DNA of 38,320 nucleotides from an uncultured Planctomycetaceae bacterium (GTDB lineage Bacteria; Planctomycetota; Planctomycetia; Pirellulales; UBA1268), in contig CAIKWU010000020.1 in assembly GCA_903831155.1 (NCBI GenBank), forward strand, positions 1-38,320, written 5' to 3'. A program made the position numbers and the translations under genes. Under the pieces are notes generated by a model that did not search any database, was not told the origin of the DNA, and was given only the letters and a program-made list of their open reading frames with translations. Positions 23,974 through 34,665 of the stretch are shown here, in pieces (within the stretch, counting starts at the first letter, position 1; each line of letters opens with the position of its first letter).

Positions 23974-25650
23974 TCACCCGCCGAGCACCTGCGGCAACAT
24001 CTTCACGAGAGGCCACAGCCCGCTGCCGCCGCGGCCGATGGACGCGTAGACGTCCACCACGCCCCGCGCGAGCGCGGCGCCATGCCGATGCCAGGGCAGC
24101 CACGGCGGCGACGGCCGCACGAGCAAGGGCGCCCTCAGGATGCTGTTGTGCACCAGCGGCAGGAGGAGCGGGTCGTGCACGAAGCCGATGCCGCTGCGGG
24201 GCTCGGCGAGCGTGCCGCCGGGAAACCCGCCCCACGGAATGCTGCCGAACGCGTAGCCGAGGGCCGACCAGGTGTTGACGGCGACGGTGCCGTATTCGAG
24301 ATGCTCGACGAGCAACTCGACACGCTGCCGGTCATGGTGCGACAAGGTTTCGGGGATCGTCACGCTGGCGGCGAGGCTGCCGGGCAGTCGCCTCGTGAAC
24401 CCCGTGGCCCGCGTGCAGAAGGCCTCGATGTCGGCGGCTCCCAGCGGCACCTCGACCGCCACCGGGGCGAACCACTCCCGCTCCAGCCAGCGGGGTTCAC
24501 GCTCGGGATCCACTCCATCGCGAAACACACACGGAAGCGTGCCGTCGGCCGGCGGCCGCGTCTGCGTCACCTGCTCCCAGGCCGCAGCCGCGCCGGGATA
24601 CCAGGCCCGCCGGTGCGGAGCCGCCGCCAGCCGCCGCGCCACCTGCCCGAGAAACGCCTCCCGCTGGTCCCACGAGCGGCAGGTGACGACGCACTTCGTG
24701 GCGATGCAGTTGAACGACGTGTTGTTGAGGATCGAGGCGGCCACGACGTCGGCCTGGTAGGCGAGCTGGGCGTCGGTGTAGCGGCCGGGCACCACGATCC
24801 AGGGCGTGACCCCGCCGAGTTCGCACGTGATCGGCTTCGCGAGCAAGGGCGTGGCCCCGGCCACCGGGCCGCCCGGCCCCCAGACGATCGCGTCGAAGGC
24901 CCCCTGCCCGCCGGTCAGGTGGACGTGCGTGACGAGCGGCGACTCGATCACGGCCGCGGCGGCGGCTGAACCACCCGCCGAGATCGCGAGCACGCCCGCC
25001 TCCACCAGCGGGGCGAGCGCGGCCTGAAACATGGGCACGAGCGGATCGTGCAGCGGATGGAGCTTCAGGAACACGGCCCGGCCATGCTCGAAGACCTGCG
25101 ACACGACGTCGGTGATCGCGAGCCCCGTGACGTTGCCGGCCCCGAGCACCGCGGCCACACCTCCGCCTCGCGGCCGCTCATGGCACTCCTGCCGCCAGGA
25201 TCGGGCGAACGCCTCGAGATCCCCCTGATTGGCACAGCGGACGGTGCCCCGATGGCCGGCGAACATGGCCCGGTCGGCGAGCCACGGCTCCGGCACGACA
25301 TCGATCCCCACGAACGCCGCATCACCGCCACCGCGGTGCAGCAGCCGCGGAGGGGCGGCCGGCCTGGGCATGCCACCAGCCGCGATCTCGCGGAGGCTGC
25401 GGGCCGTCACGAGCAGCAGCCGGATCGCGGCGATCGGCCCGGTCGCGGTCTCTTCGGCCACGATGGCGGGAGTGCCGGCTTCCCCGGACGTCTTGATCGC
25501 GACGGCGGCCGCGATCCAGGAGTCGGCGGCGGCGGCGATGGTCAGCGCCGTCCGTCGCGCGAGTTCCGACCGCGTGGCGGCGTCGAGGCGGGCCAACCCG
25601 GCGGCCCCCGCCTGGAGGCTCGCGAGGGCGTCCGCATGGGATCCGGTCAT
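23974..25650 (-). CDS. Aldehyde dehydrogenase family protein
   Basis: AAVLGAGNVTGLAITDVVSQVFEHGRAVFLKLHPLHDP, VTHVHLTGGQGAFDAIVWG, CELGGVTPWIVVPG, NNTSFNCIATKCVV (putative catalytic Cys), EREWFAPVAVEVPLG. Confidence 0.85.
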   Translation of the reverse strand: MTGSHADALASLQAGAAGLARLDAATRSELARRTALTIAAAADSWIAAAVAIKTSGEAGTPAIVAEETATGPIAAIRLLLVTARSLREIAAGGMPRPAAPPRLLHRGGGDAAFVGIDVVPEPWLADRAMFAGHRGTVRCANQGDLEAFARSWRQECHERPRGGGVAAVLGAGNVTGLAITDVVSQVFEHGRAVFLKLHPLHDPLVPMFQAALAPLVEAGVLAISAGGSAAAAAVIESPLVTHVHLTGGQGAFDAIVWGPGGPVAGATPLLAKPITCELGGVTPWIVVPGRYTDAQLAYQADVVAASILNNTSFNCIATKCVVTCRSWDQREAFLGQVARRLAAAPHRRAWYPGAAAAWEQVTQTRPPADGTLPCVFRDGVDPEREPRWLEREWFAPVAVEVPLGAADIEAFCTRATGFTRRLPGSLAASVTIPETLSHHDRQRVELLVEHLEYGTVAVNTWSALGYAFGSIPWGGFPGGTLAEPRSGIGFVHDPLLLPLVHNSILRAPLLVRPSPPWLPWHRHGAALARGVVDVYASIGRGGSGLWPLVKMLPQVLGG

Positions 25651-25657
25651 CCGCGGC

Positions 25658-27037
25658 TCACTTTCCGATGCAGTGACGCGAGAATATCCGATCGAGGAGA
25701 TCGGTGCCGATCGCGGCGCCGGTCGCCTCGGCGAGGGCCTCGGCCGCCGCCCGCAGCCTGCCCGCCACGATCGCCTCGTCGCCGGGCCCCTCCGGTGCCC
25801 CTGCGACCCCCCGGCGCGCCTCCGCGATCGCGGCCGCCGCGGCGCCGGCGGCAACCCGCATCCGCAGGGTGGCCGCGGCCGTCGGCGGCAGCGCCGCCAC
25901 GACCGCATCGATGGCCGCCCTGAGCTCCGCGACCCCGGCGCCGGTCACGGCGCTGGTGGCAATCGCGGTGGCAACGTCGGCTCCCCGCGTGGCACGGTCG
26001 ATCCTCGTGATCACGGCGAGCGACGCACCGGTGGCGGGGACGAGCGGGGGCGGCCGCGAGTCGTCGGCATCGCGGCACGAGACCACGACGTCGGCCCGCG
26101 TGATTTCGGTCAGGGCTCTGGCCCGCGCCTCCGCCACGATCCCGTCGCCGGCATCCTCGGAAGCCCCGTCGATTCCTGCGAGATCGATGAGCAGCCAGTC
26201 GCGGCCGAGCCCGCCGGTCACGCGGGCCTCGACCCAGTCGCGGGTGGTGCCGTGCTCGTCGGCCACGAGCACGGCGTCGCGGCCGACGACCGCGTTGAAG
26301 AGGCTGCTCTTGCCGATGTTGGAGCGGCCGACGAGCACGACCCGCGGCAGGTCGACCGCCACGGCGTCGCGGCCGGCGAGCGTGGACACGACCCGCTCGA
26401 TCGCCAGTCGGCAGCGATCGAGCCGCGCCGCGATCACCGTCCACTCCGGCCCCACCGGCACTGCGTCGGGAGTCGTCTCGTCGGCGAAGTCGATCGAGGC
26501 CTCGATGTCGGCCAGGAGATCGAGCACCTCCCCGCGAATGGACTCGAGCGATCGTCCCGCCCCGCCGCCGAACCGGTCGAGGGCGGCGGAGAGCTCCGCG
26601 GGCGTCCGCGCGTCGACCACCCCGAGCACCGCTTCGGCCTGCACGAGATCGAGCCGGCCGGCGAGGAACGCGCGGAGCGTAAACTCACCGCCGCGGGCGA
26701 GACGGGCCCCGTGGCGGCAGGACTCTGCGACCACGGCAGCGACGAGCGGCACCGACGACGGGAGCTGCACTTCCGCGAGCGGGCCACCGATCGGGCCGCT
26801 CGGGCCGGGCCAGACGAGCACCTCGACGGGCAACGGCCCCCACTCGCCGCCGAGACCATCGGCCGCGAGCGTTCCCCTCACCACCGTCGGCCGCACGCCC
26901 GGCTGCGGCCATGCCTCGGCATCGACGAGCTTCGGCAGCAGGCCCGCGAGCGCCTCGCCCGCCAGCCGCACGATCGCCCGCGCGCCCGCGCCGGGCGCGG
27001 TGGCCGGCGCCACGATCAGTTCATCGGCCGACCACAT
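25658..27037 (-). CDS. mnmE: tRNA modification GTPase MnmE (TrmE), divergent G motifs
   Basis: EFTLRAFLAGRLDLVQAEAV, G1 GRSNIGKSSLFN, G2 VADEHGTTRDW, C-terminal IFSRHCIGK. G3 DLAGIDG and G4 TRID are non-canonical. Confidence 0.92.
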   Translation of the reverse strand: MWSADELIVAPATAPGAGARAIVRLAGEALAGLLPKLVDAEAWPQPGVRPTVVRGTLAADGLGGEWGPLPVEVLVWPGPSGPIGGPLAEVQLPSSVPLVAAVVAESCRHGARLARGGEFTLRAFLAGRLDLVQAEAVLGVVDARTPAELSAALDRFGGGAGRSLESIRGEVLDLLADIEASIDFADETTPDAVPVGPEWTVIAARLDRCRLAIERVVSTLAGRDAVAVDLPRVVLVGRSNIGKSSLFNAVVGRDAVLVADEHGTTRDWVEARVTGGLGRDWLLIDLAGIDGASEDAGDGIVAEARARALTEITRADVVVSCRDADDSRPPPLVPATGASLAVITRIDRATRGADVATAIATSAVTGAGVAELRAAIDAVVAALPPTAAATLRMRVAAGAAAAAIAEARRGVAGAPEGPGDEAIVAGRLRAAAEALAEATGAAIGTDLLDRIFSRHCIGK

Positions 27038-27098
27038 GCCAACGCCCGGAGGAATCCCCTCGTCGCGCAGGTTTCCACCCTGCGCATCGACCAGCGCG

Positions 27099-29384
27099 TC
27101 ACTTCCGCTTCCGCGACTGCCGCTTCTCGCGGGCCGCCGTCGCCGCACCGTTGGCGGTCGCCTTGCCGACGGGTGCGAACGCCGCATCGACCACGCGGGG
27201 CCCGCCGGCCGTGGCCGGCAGCGTCTTGGGCATCCAGAGCCGCTCCGCGATTCCCCAGAGGCTCGAGGCGATGAAGTAGAGGCAGAGGCCGCAGGGCACC
27301 TTGAAGAACATCAGTGCCATGAACCACATCATGTAGTTCATCACCTGCTGCTGCGTCTTCTGCTGCTCGTCCATCGCCGGCGGCATGAAGAGCTTCTGCT
27401 GCCAGAGGAACAGGCCGATCGTGACAAGCGGGAAGAGGTTGAGGTAGGGCCCGAGCCAGCCCTCCGGGGCGGTGAGAAATCCGGGCAGGTAGCTCGACCA
27501 GTTCCAGAGCATGTCCGGGGCGGCGAGATTCGAGCACCAGCGGATCGCCGAACTGAACAGCGGCGCCTGCCGGAGCTCGATGTCGGTGGCGAGCGAACGG
27601 TAGAGCCCCATGAAGATGGGGACCTGGATGAAGACCAGCAGGCATCCGCCCATCGGGTTGTAGTTGTGCTTCCGCCAGAGTTCCTGCGTGGCCTGGGTCT
27701 TCTTGGCCTGGTCGTCCTTGTACTTCTCGTTGATCGCCTTCATCTCGGGCTGCAGCTCCTGCATCTTCTGCGAGGAGAGGGCCTGCTTGCGGCTCACCGG
27801 AAACATCGCCCCGCGGACGAGCACCGTCAGCAGCAGGATCGCGATCCCGTAGTTGCCGATCACCGCATGCAGCGCGTGGAGGATGGCGATCATCGGGCGG
27901 GCCACCCAGCCGAACCAGCCGTAGTAGACGAGATCGTCCATGCCGGAGTCGGGCACGCCGTACTGCTTGAGCAGGTCGGGCCGCTTCGGGCCGGCGAAGA
28001 TCCGGTAGTGGTGCGTGGCCGCGCCGCCGGCAGGGATGACGAGATCCTGCGAGACGAGGCGGCTCGTCACGTTCGCGAGCTTCTTCCGCGCCCCGGAGGG
28101 AACATCGCCCACCACGATCGGCCGCACCTCCGCGAGGGCGGGCTTCGCCGCGCCGGCCTGGTCGGGGATCACGGCCGCCGCGAAGTAGAGGGCGTCGACG
28201 CCGGTGAACGACAGCGGCGTGCCCTCGCCGATCCGCGACGAGGGATGGTCGAGCTTTCCATCGGCGATCTTGAGACCGCTGGTGATCGTTCCCTGCTTGC
28301 CTACGAACCGCATCGCCACGTCGCGGACCGCGAGCGATCCCCAGTCGCGGGCCACCCGCTGCGTGTACCACCAGCCTTCGGTCGGCAGGCCCGTGGGGCC
28401 GTCGAGCGCGTAGGCCGCGACGGCGTCCTTGCCCCCGGCGCGGAGTTCGACGACCAGTTCGAGGCCGTAGCCGGCGTCGCCTTCCGCGTCGGCTCCGGAA
28501 GCGAGGCGATACTCCTTGACCACCGTGAGCCCGCCGGGAAGGGTCCGCGTGAACCGCACCCGCGTCGGGTCGCCCGCGTCGGCGAGCTCCCAATCGACAT
28601 CGGCGAGATCGAGGCCGGGGATCTCGGCGAGCGGCTCCGGGGGCCGCTTCCGCGCGTCGCACGACTCGAGCGAGAGACGGAACGAGAGCGGGTCGTGCGG
28701 GCTCGAGTCGGGGTCGGCGACGGGGGCCGTCTTGTATTCGGGCCTGACGACCTCCAGCGGCCTGCGGTCGAGCTTCACCTCGACCGCAGATGGAGTGCCG
28801 TCGCGCACGAGGTCGACCTTCACGGTTCGGCCGGGCTTCGTGCCCGCCAGCGACGTCCGCAGCGACTCGGTGTCGGGCGTCGCGGTCCCATTCACGCTCG
28901 CGATCACGTCACCCGCCTTCAGGCCCGCGCGGGCCGCGGGGGTGCCGGGACCGACCACCCCCACGCGGCATCCGCCCGTGGTCGCCGACACGGCCAGGTG
29001 GCCGAGGTAGCCGGAGCGGTCGTCCTGATCGTGAAACTTCTCGTCGGCAAGTTCGATCCGCTCCACCGCAGCCCCGCGGCTGGTGAGCGTGACGAGCATC
29101 CGGGCGGCCGAGGGATCGAGCGATCCGAGCGTGCGACGAACGCGGGGGGCAGCCTCCGAAGGCTCACGGGCCTGCAGGTCGCCGATCTCGTCGGCCTGAT
29201 TCGCGGGCTCGACCGCCGCGGCGCTTGCGGGGTCGACGGGCACCTTCTCCGCCGACTCACCGGCCCCGACGGCCTCCTCGACCGCCGGCTTGGGCGGCTT
29301 CGGGAAGATCCAGGCCTGAAGTGCCTGGCTGGCCATGATGATCGCCAGCGAGATGACGAAAAAGTGGAGGTAGCGGCGGTCCAA
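27099..29384 (-). CDS. yidC: Membrane protein insertase YidC/Oxa1 with PDZ-like domain in the periplasmic region
   Basis: TTG start 29384: LDRRYLHFFVISLAIIMASQALQAWIF; C-terminal core GNYGIAILLLTVLVRGAMFPVSRKQALSSQKMQELQPEMKAINEKYKDD...NPMGGCLLVFIQVPIFMGLYRSL; internal PDZ GVVGPGTPAARAGLKAGDVIASVNG. Confidence 0.94.
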   Translation of the reverse strand: MDRRYLHFFVISLAIIMASQALQAWIFPKPPKPAVEEAVGAGESAEKVPVDPASAAAVEPANQADEIGDLQAREPSEAAPRVRRTLGSLDPSAARMLVTLTSRGAAVERIELADEKFHDQDDRSGYLGHLAVSATTGGCRVGVVGPGTPAARAGLKAGDVIASVNGTATPDTESLRTSLAGTKPGRTVKVDLVRDGTPSAVEVKLDRRPLEVVRPEYKTAPVADPDSSPHDPLSFRLSLESCDARKRPPEPLAEIPGLDLADVDWELADAGDPTRVRFTRTLPGGLTVVKEYRLASGADAEGDAGYGLELVVELRAGGKDAVAAYALDGPTGLPTEGWWYTQRVARDWGSLAVRDVAMRFVGKQGTITSGLKIADGKLDHPSSRIGEGTPLSFTGVDALYFAAAVIPDQAGAAKPALAEVRPIVVGDVPSGARKKLANVTSRLVSQDLVIPAGGAATHHYRIFAGPKRPDLLKQYGVPDSGMDDLVYYGWFGWVARPMIAILHALHAVIGNYGIAILLLTVLVRGAMFPVSRKQALSSQKMQELQPEMKAINEKYKDDQAKKTQATQELWRKHNYNPMGGCLLVFIQVPIFMGLYRSLATDIELRQAPLFSSAIRWCSNLAAPDMLWNWSSYLPGFLTAPEGWLGPYLNLFPLVTIGLFLWQQKLFMPPAMDEQQKTQQQVMNYMMWFMALMFFKVPCGLCLYFIASSLWGIAERLWMPKTLPATAGGPRVVDAAFAPVGKATANGAATAAREKRQSRKRK

Positions 29385-29430
29385 GGGAGGTCTTTCCGAA
29401 GCGGGAGGGGGGCGGTGGGTGGGCGGGGCG

Positions 29431-30201
29431 TCAGCGGCCCTGGCCGAGGCGGTCGCCGAGGAAGTTGTCGAGGTCGGCGATCGCGTGAATCTTCTTCGAC
29501 GTCGTTTCGAACGGATAGTCGATCCGCCGGAACCGCACGCGGCGGTCATCCTCGACCACCACGTAGCAGGCCCTGGGGTCGTTGTCGCGGGGCTGGCCCA
29601 CCGATCCGACGTTCACCATCGCCTTCGTCCGGGGCAGGTCGATGGCCACCTCGGGCTCGCTCCGCGGCACACTGGGCGAGATGAACTCGGGCGACATGGT
29701 GAACACGCCGGGAATGTGGGTGTGCCCCTGGAAGCAGTACCGGCCGATCAGCTCGAAGATGTGCTCCATCTTCAGTGGGTTGTAGATGTCCTCCGGAAAC
29801 ACGTACTCATCGAGCGGCCGGCGGGCCGAGCCGTGCACGAAGAGGAAGTCGCCGTCGGTGCTGGTGCGGGGGAGTTCACCGAGGAAGTCGGTGAGCGGAT
29901 CGGCCGCGTTCCGCGGCATGCGATCGTGCATCTCCAGCTGATGCCGCGTCCAGCGGATGGCCCGCTCCGCACCGGAGTTGAAGCCGTCCGGGTCGAAAAG
30001 GGCCCCCTGGTCGTGGTTGCCCAGGATCACGAGGCTGCAACGGTCCCGCACGAGCTTCACGCATTCGCAGGGGTTCGGGCCGTAGCCCACCACGTCGCCG
30101 AGGCAGATCACGGTGTCGACCCCCTCCCGGTCGATGTCCTCGAGCACGGCCTGGAGGGCCTCGAGGTTGCCGTGGACGTCGCTGATGATGGCCCGCTTCA
30201 C
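29431..30201 (-). CDS. Metallophosphoesterase (YfcE/phosphodiesterase-like)
   Basis: GTG 30201 preceded by [91 protein letters not shown]. Confidence 0.93.
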   Translation of the reverse strand: MKRAIISDVHGNLEALQAVLEDIDREGVDTVICLGDVVGYGPNPCECVKLVRDRCSLVILGNHDQGALFDPDGFNSGAERAIRWTRHQLEMHDRMPRNAADPLTDFLGELPRTSTDGDFLFVHGSARRPLDEYVFPEDIYNPLKMEHIFELIGRYCFQGHTHIPGVFTMSPEFISPSVPRSEPEVAIDLPRTKAMVNVGSVGQPRDNDPRACYVVVEDDRRVRFRRIDYPFETTSKKIHAIADLDNFLGDRLGQGR

Positions 30202-30313
30202 GTAAACTCCATCGGTCGCGGGCCGCGATCCGGCTGGCTTTCCGCGGAAATTGAGGTTACGGCCCCCCTCCGGCACGGTCAAGGACGAGGCCCCGGCCCC
30301 GCAGAGGCGAATC

Positions 30314-31018
30314 ATGCGCATCCTCGCGATCGACACGAGCGTCGGGACCGGGTCCGTGGCGGCCGTGGACGACCACGGATCGAGCGATCGCCCGCTGGGG
30401 CCCGCCGGCGGCCACGCCAGGGTGCTCACCGCCACTCTTGCCGAGGTCGTGGCGGATCGCGGCTGGGGCGACCTCGGCACGCTCGGCCCGGGCGACGTGA
30501 TCGCGGTGGTCCGCGGCCCCGGGTCGTTCACGGGCTTGCGGGTCGGCATCACGACCGCGAAGTCGATCTCGTGGACGACGCGGGCGAGTCTCGTCGGGGT
30601 GTCGGGCTTCGAGGTGATCGCCTCGCGGGCGATGCGAATCGACGGCTGGCGCGACCAGCGGATGGTGATCGCCTACGACGCCGGCCGGGGCGAGGTCTAC
30701 GTGGCGACGGCTTCGCCGCTGGACCACGGGTGGACGGTCGCCCCTCCCGCCCTGTTCCGTCGGGATGAGTGGCTCGCCTCCCTGCCGCGTGGCAGCCACG
30801 TCACGGGCCCCGCTGCCGATGCCCTCGAGACGCCACTGCTCGGCAGGGGCGATCTCATGGTGGCCCCGCCCGAAGCGAGGCACCCGCGGGCCCTCGAGGC
30901 CGCGGCGATCGCCCGACGGCGGGCCGAGTCTGGCGACTTCGACGACCCGCACGCCCTCGTTCCCGACTACCTTCGGCCCAGTTACGCCGAAGAAGGCAAG
31001 GGCTCCCCGGCCGGCTGA
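30314..31018 (+). CDS. tsaB: tRNA threonylcarbamoyladenosine biosynthesis protein TsaB
   Basis: [57 protein letters not shown]. Confidence 0.92.
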   Translation: MRILAIDTSVGTGSVAAVDDHGSSDRPLGPAGGHARVLTATLAEVVADRGWGDLGTLGPGDVIAVVRGPGSFTGLRVGITTAKSISWTTRASLVGVSGFEVIASRAMRIDGWRDQRMVIAYDAGRGEVYVATASPLDHGWTVAPPALFRRDEWLASLPRGSHVTGPAADALETPLLGRGDLMVAPPEARHPRALEAAAIARRRAESGDFDDPHALVPDYLRPSYAEEGKGSPAG

Positions 31019-31168
31019 GGCGCGCGGTCGCGCGACCGGCGTCGCCGAAAACCCCATGCCGCTACCCCGGCTGGGGGCCGCCGGTACATTGATGCCCGCG
31101 GGCGGAGCCGTGGGAAAAAACGCGGTCCGGTCCCGATCCGTCCGTGCCCCGAAGCAGTCACACGAGCC

Positions 31169-34100
31169 ATGCGGCCCATCACCAAACTCCTCGTCGCCAA
31201 TCGCAGCGAAATCGCCATCCGCGTGTTCCGGTCGGCGCACGAACTCGGCATCCGCACCGTCGCGATCTACGCCCACGAAGACCGCTTCGCGCTCCACCGT
31301 TTCAAGGCCGACGAGGCCTATCTCGTGGGCAAGCCTGGTGAGCCGATCCGGTCGTATCTCGACATCGAGGGCATCGTCGCCCTGGCGAAGGCCCACGGCG
31401 TCGACGGGATCCACCCGGGCTACGGCTTCCTCTCCGAGAATCCGGAGTTTGCGGAGGCGTGCGGCCGCGCGGGCATCACGTTCGTCGGCCCGCGGGTCGA
31501 ACTGCTGCAGATGCTCGGCGACAAGACGGCCGCCCGCGACCTCGCCAGCCGCGCCGGCGTGCCGATCCTCGCCGGCAGCCCGAAGCCGGTGGCGAGCCAC
31601 GCCGACGCCCTGAAGATCGCCAAGGATCTCGGCTGGCCCGTGATCCTCAAGGCGGCGCACGGCGGCGGCGGCCGCGGCATGCGGGTGGTTCGCGGCGAAG
31701 ACGAGCTCGCCGTCGCCCTCGAGAGCGCCCAGCGCGAGAGCAAGACGGCCTTCGGCTCCGCGGCGGTGTTCGTCGAGAAGTTCATCCAGCGGGCGCGGCA
31801 CATCGAGGTGCAGCTGCTCGGCGACCTCCACGGCAACCTCGTCCACCTCTTCGAGCGCGACTGCTCCGTGCAGCGGCGGCACCAGAAGGTGGTGGAGCTC
31901 GCCCCCGCCCCGAACCTCGAGCCGAAGACCCGCGACGCGATCTGTGAGGCGGCGATCGCCATCGGCCGCACGGCCCGCTACGAGAACGCGGGCACGGTGG
32001 AGTTTCTCGTCGATGCCGACACCGGGAAGTTCTACTTCATCGAGGTGAACCCCCGGATCCAGGTGGAGCACACCGTCACCGAGGAGATCACCGGCATCGA
32101 CATCGTGCGGCGGCAGCTGCTCGTGGCCCAGGGCCACAAGCTCTCCGACCCCGAGATCGGCCTCGGCGACCAGAAGGCGATCCGTTCGATGGGCGCGGCG
32201 ATCCAGTGCCGCGTGACCACGGAGGATCCCGAGAACCGCTTCCTTCCCGACTACGGCCGGATGACGGCCTACCGCTCGGCCAGCGGCATGGGCATCCGCC
32301 TCGACGCCGGCACCGCCTTCTCGGGCGCCGTGGTCACGCCCTACTTCGACTCCCTGCTCGTGAAGGTGACGGCCCGCGGCCTGACCCACGGCGAGGCGGC
32401 CGGCCACATCGAGCGGTGCCTGCAGGAGTTCCGGATCCGCGGGGTGAAGACCAACATCCCGTTCCTGATCAATCTCGTCACGCACCCGGAGTTCCTTGCC
32501 GGCAACTGCACCACGCGGTTCATCGACGAGACGCCCGCGCTCTTCGACTTCCCGGTCCGCCGCGACCGGGCCACGAAGGTGCTCGAGTTCCTCGCCGACG
32601 TGATCGTCAACGGCAATCCGCTCGTGAAGGGCCGGCCTGCCGCGGCGCGCCGTCATCCGGCGCCGCTTCCCGAGTTCGATCGCTTCGCCCCGCCGCCGGC
32701 CGGCACCCGCACCAGGCTCAAGGAGCTCGGGCCCACGAAGTTCGCGGCCTGGGTTCGCGAGCAGAAGCGGCTCTTGATCACCGACACGACGATGCGCGAC
32801 GCCCACCAGTCGCTCCTGGCCACGCGGATGCGGAGCCACGACATGCTCGCCGTGGCCGACGCCTATGCCCGCCTCGGCAGCGGCTTCTTCTCGCTCGAGA
32901 TGTGGGGCGGAGCCACGTTCGACACCGCGATGCGGTTCCTCAAGGAGTGCCCCTGGGATCGGCTCCTGCAGCTCCGCGAGCGAATCCCCAACGTCCTCTT
33001 TCAGATGCTGCTCCGGGCCAGCAACGCCGTCGGCTACACCAACTACCCCGACAACGTCGTGCAGGCGTTCGTGAAGGAATCAGCCGCCTCCGGCATCGAC
33101 GTGTTCCGCGTCTTCGACCCGCTCAACTGGGTGCCGAACATGCGGGTGGCGATCGACGCGGTCGTCGAGAGCGGCGCGATCTGCGAGGCGGCCGTCTGCT
33201 ACACGGGCGACGTCCTCGATCCGAAGCGGACGAAGTATTCGCTCGACTACTACGTGAAGCTGGCGAAGGAGCTCGAGAAGGCCGGCGCCCACATGCTCGC
33301 CATCAAGGACATGGCGGGCCTCTGCAAGCCTTTTGCCGCGGGCAAGCTGGTGTCGGCCCTGCGCGACGAGATCGGCATCCCGATCCACTTCCACACCCAC
33401 GACACGTCCGGGGCCCAGGTGGCCGCGGCCCTCGAGGCGGCCCGGAACGGCGCCAGCGTGGTCGACGCCGCCTTTGCATCGTTCGCGGGCCTCACGAGCC
33501 AGCCGAACCTCAACGCGCTCGTGGAGGCGGCCCGCAACACGCCGCTCGACACCGGCCTCGATCCCGATCCCCTGCGGCACCTCTCCCACTACTGGGCCGC
33601 GGTCCGCGAGCACTACACCGCCTTCGAGTGCGGGATGAAGGCTCCGGATGCCGACCTCTACCTCCACGAGATGCCCGGCGGCCAGTTCACGAACCTGCTC
33701 GAGCAGGCCAAGGCGCTCGGCCTCGGCGACCGCTGGGAGGAAGTGTGCCGTGCCTACGCCGACGTGAATGCCCTCGTGGGCGACATCGTGAAGGTCACGC
33801 CCACGAGCAAGTCGGTGGGCGACCTCGCGCTCCTGCTCGTGACCAACAACATGAAGGCGGCGGACCTCCTCTCCGACTCCCGCGAGCTTGCCTTCCCCGA
33901 GTCGGTGATCGACCTGCTCGCCGGCCGCATGGGCCAGCCGCCGGGTGGGTTCCCGGCGGACGTGGTCAAGCGGATCGTCCGCAAGGCCGATCTCGTCACG
34001 GGCCGGCCCGGCGAGTCGCTCGCGCCGGCCGACTTCACCGCCGCCGAGAAGAAGGTCGCTGAACTGGTGGGCCGGAAGGCCTCACCCCGCGAGGTGCTCT

Positions 34101-34618
34101 CGTGGCTGCTCTATCCCCGCGTGTTCGCCGACTACGCGGCGCACCGTGGCAAGCACGGCGACGTGAGCGTGCTGCCGACCCCGGCGTTCCTCGAGGGTCC
34201 GAAGCCGGGCGAGGAACTCTCGGTCGACATCGAGCCGGGCAAGACGCTGCTCATCCGCCTCCTCACGGTCGGGGAGCCGCACGCCGACGGCACGCGAACC
34301 GTGTTCTTCGAGCTGAACGGTCAGCCGCGGAGCGTGTCGGTGGCCGACAAGAGCCTCGAGGCCAAGGTGCAGAAGCGGCCGAAGGCCGTGATCGGCGACG
34401 CCCGCGAAGTGGGCTCCCCGATGCCGGGGTTGATCGTGACGGTGGCGGTGAAGCCGGGCGACGTGGTGACGAAGGGCCAGAAGCTCCTCTCGCTCGAGGC
34501 GATGAAGATGGAGACGACGGTCTACGCCGAGCGCGACGGCAGGCTGGCCGAGGTTTTGGTGACTCCCGGCACGCCCGTGGAGGCCGGCGAGCTGGTGGCA
34601 CGTTACGCTGACGCGTAA
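31169..34618 (+). CDS. pyc: Pyruvate carboxylase
   Basis: 1149 aa: biotin carboxylase (KLLVANRSEIAIRVFRSAHELG, HGGGGRGMRVV, FIEVNPRIQVEHTVTEEITGIDIV), carboxyltransferase (LLITDTTMRDAHQSLLATRMRS, EMWGGATFDTAMRFL, LAIKDMAGLCKP), BCCP SLEAMKMET. Confidence 0.97.
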   Translation: MRPITKLLVANRSEIAIRVFRSAHELGIRTVAIYAHEDRFALHRFKADEAYLVGKPGEPIRSYLDIEGIVALAKAHGVDGIHPGYGFLSENPEFAEACGRAGITFVGPRVELLQMLGDKTAARDLASRAGVPILAGSPKPVASHADALKIAKDLGWPVILKAAHGGGGRGMRVVRGEDELAVALESAQRESKTAFGSAAVFVEKFIQRARHIEVQLLGDLHGNLVHLFERDCSVQRRHQKVVELAPAPNLEPKTRDAICEAAIAIGRTARYENAGTVEFLVDADTGKFYFIEVNPRIQVEHTVTEEITGIDIVRRQLLVAQGHKLSDPEIGLGDQKAIRSMGAAIQCRVTTEDPENRFLPDYGRMTAYRSASGMGIRLDAGTAFSGAVVTPYFDSLLVKVTARGLTHGEAAGHIERCLQEFRIRGVKTNIPFLINLVTHPEFLAGNCTTRFIDETPALFDFPVRRDRATKVLEFLADVIVNGNPLVKGRPAAARRHPAPLPEFDRFAPPPAGTRTRLKELGPTKFAAWVREQKRLLITDTTMRDAHQSLLATRMRSHDMLAVADAYARLGSGFFSLEMWGGATFDTAMRFLKECPWDRLLQLRERIPNVLFQMLLRASNAVGYTNYPDNVVQAFVKESAASGIDVFRVFDPLNWVPNMRVAIDAVVESGAICEAAVCYTGDVLDPKRTKYSLDYYVKLAKELEKAGAHMLAIKDMAGLCKPFAAGKLVSALRDEIGIPIHFHTHDTSGAQVAAALEAARNGASVVDAAFASFAGLTSQPNLNALVEAARNTPLDTGLDPDPLRHLSHYWAAVREHYTAFECGMKAPDADLYLHEMPGGQFTNLLEQAKALGLGDRWEEVCRAYADVNALVGDIVKVTPTSKSVGDLALLLVTNNMKAADLLSDSRELAFPESVIDLLAGRMGQPPGGFPADVVKRIVRKADLVTGRPGESLAPADFTAAEKKVAELVGRKASPREVLSWLLYPRVFADYAAHRGKHGDVSVLPTPAFLEGPKPGEELSVDIEPGKTLLIRLLTVGEPHADGTRTVFFELNGQPRSVSVADKSLEAKVQKRPKAVIGDAREVGSPMPGLIVTVAVKPGDVVTKGQKLLSLEAMKMETTVYAERDGRLAEVLVTPGTPVEAGELVARYADA

Positions 34619-34665
34619 CGGCACGGCTGCCGGGCCGGCGGCCCACGACTCCATCCACAGCGGGC

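Noticed and set aside
25704-29684. 1326-aa + strand ORF
   Set aside because: Antisense to mnmE and yidC; Arg/Ala/Ser-rich low-information translation.
31025-31038. Perfect 14-bp palindrome CGGTCGCGCGACCG just after the tsaB stop
   Set aside because: Short and GC-only with no U-tract; expected by chance at fair frequency in such GC-rich DNA. Not strong enough to call a terminator or site.
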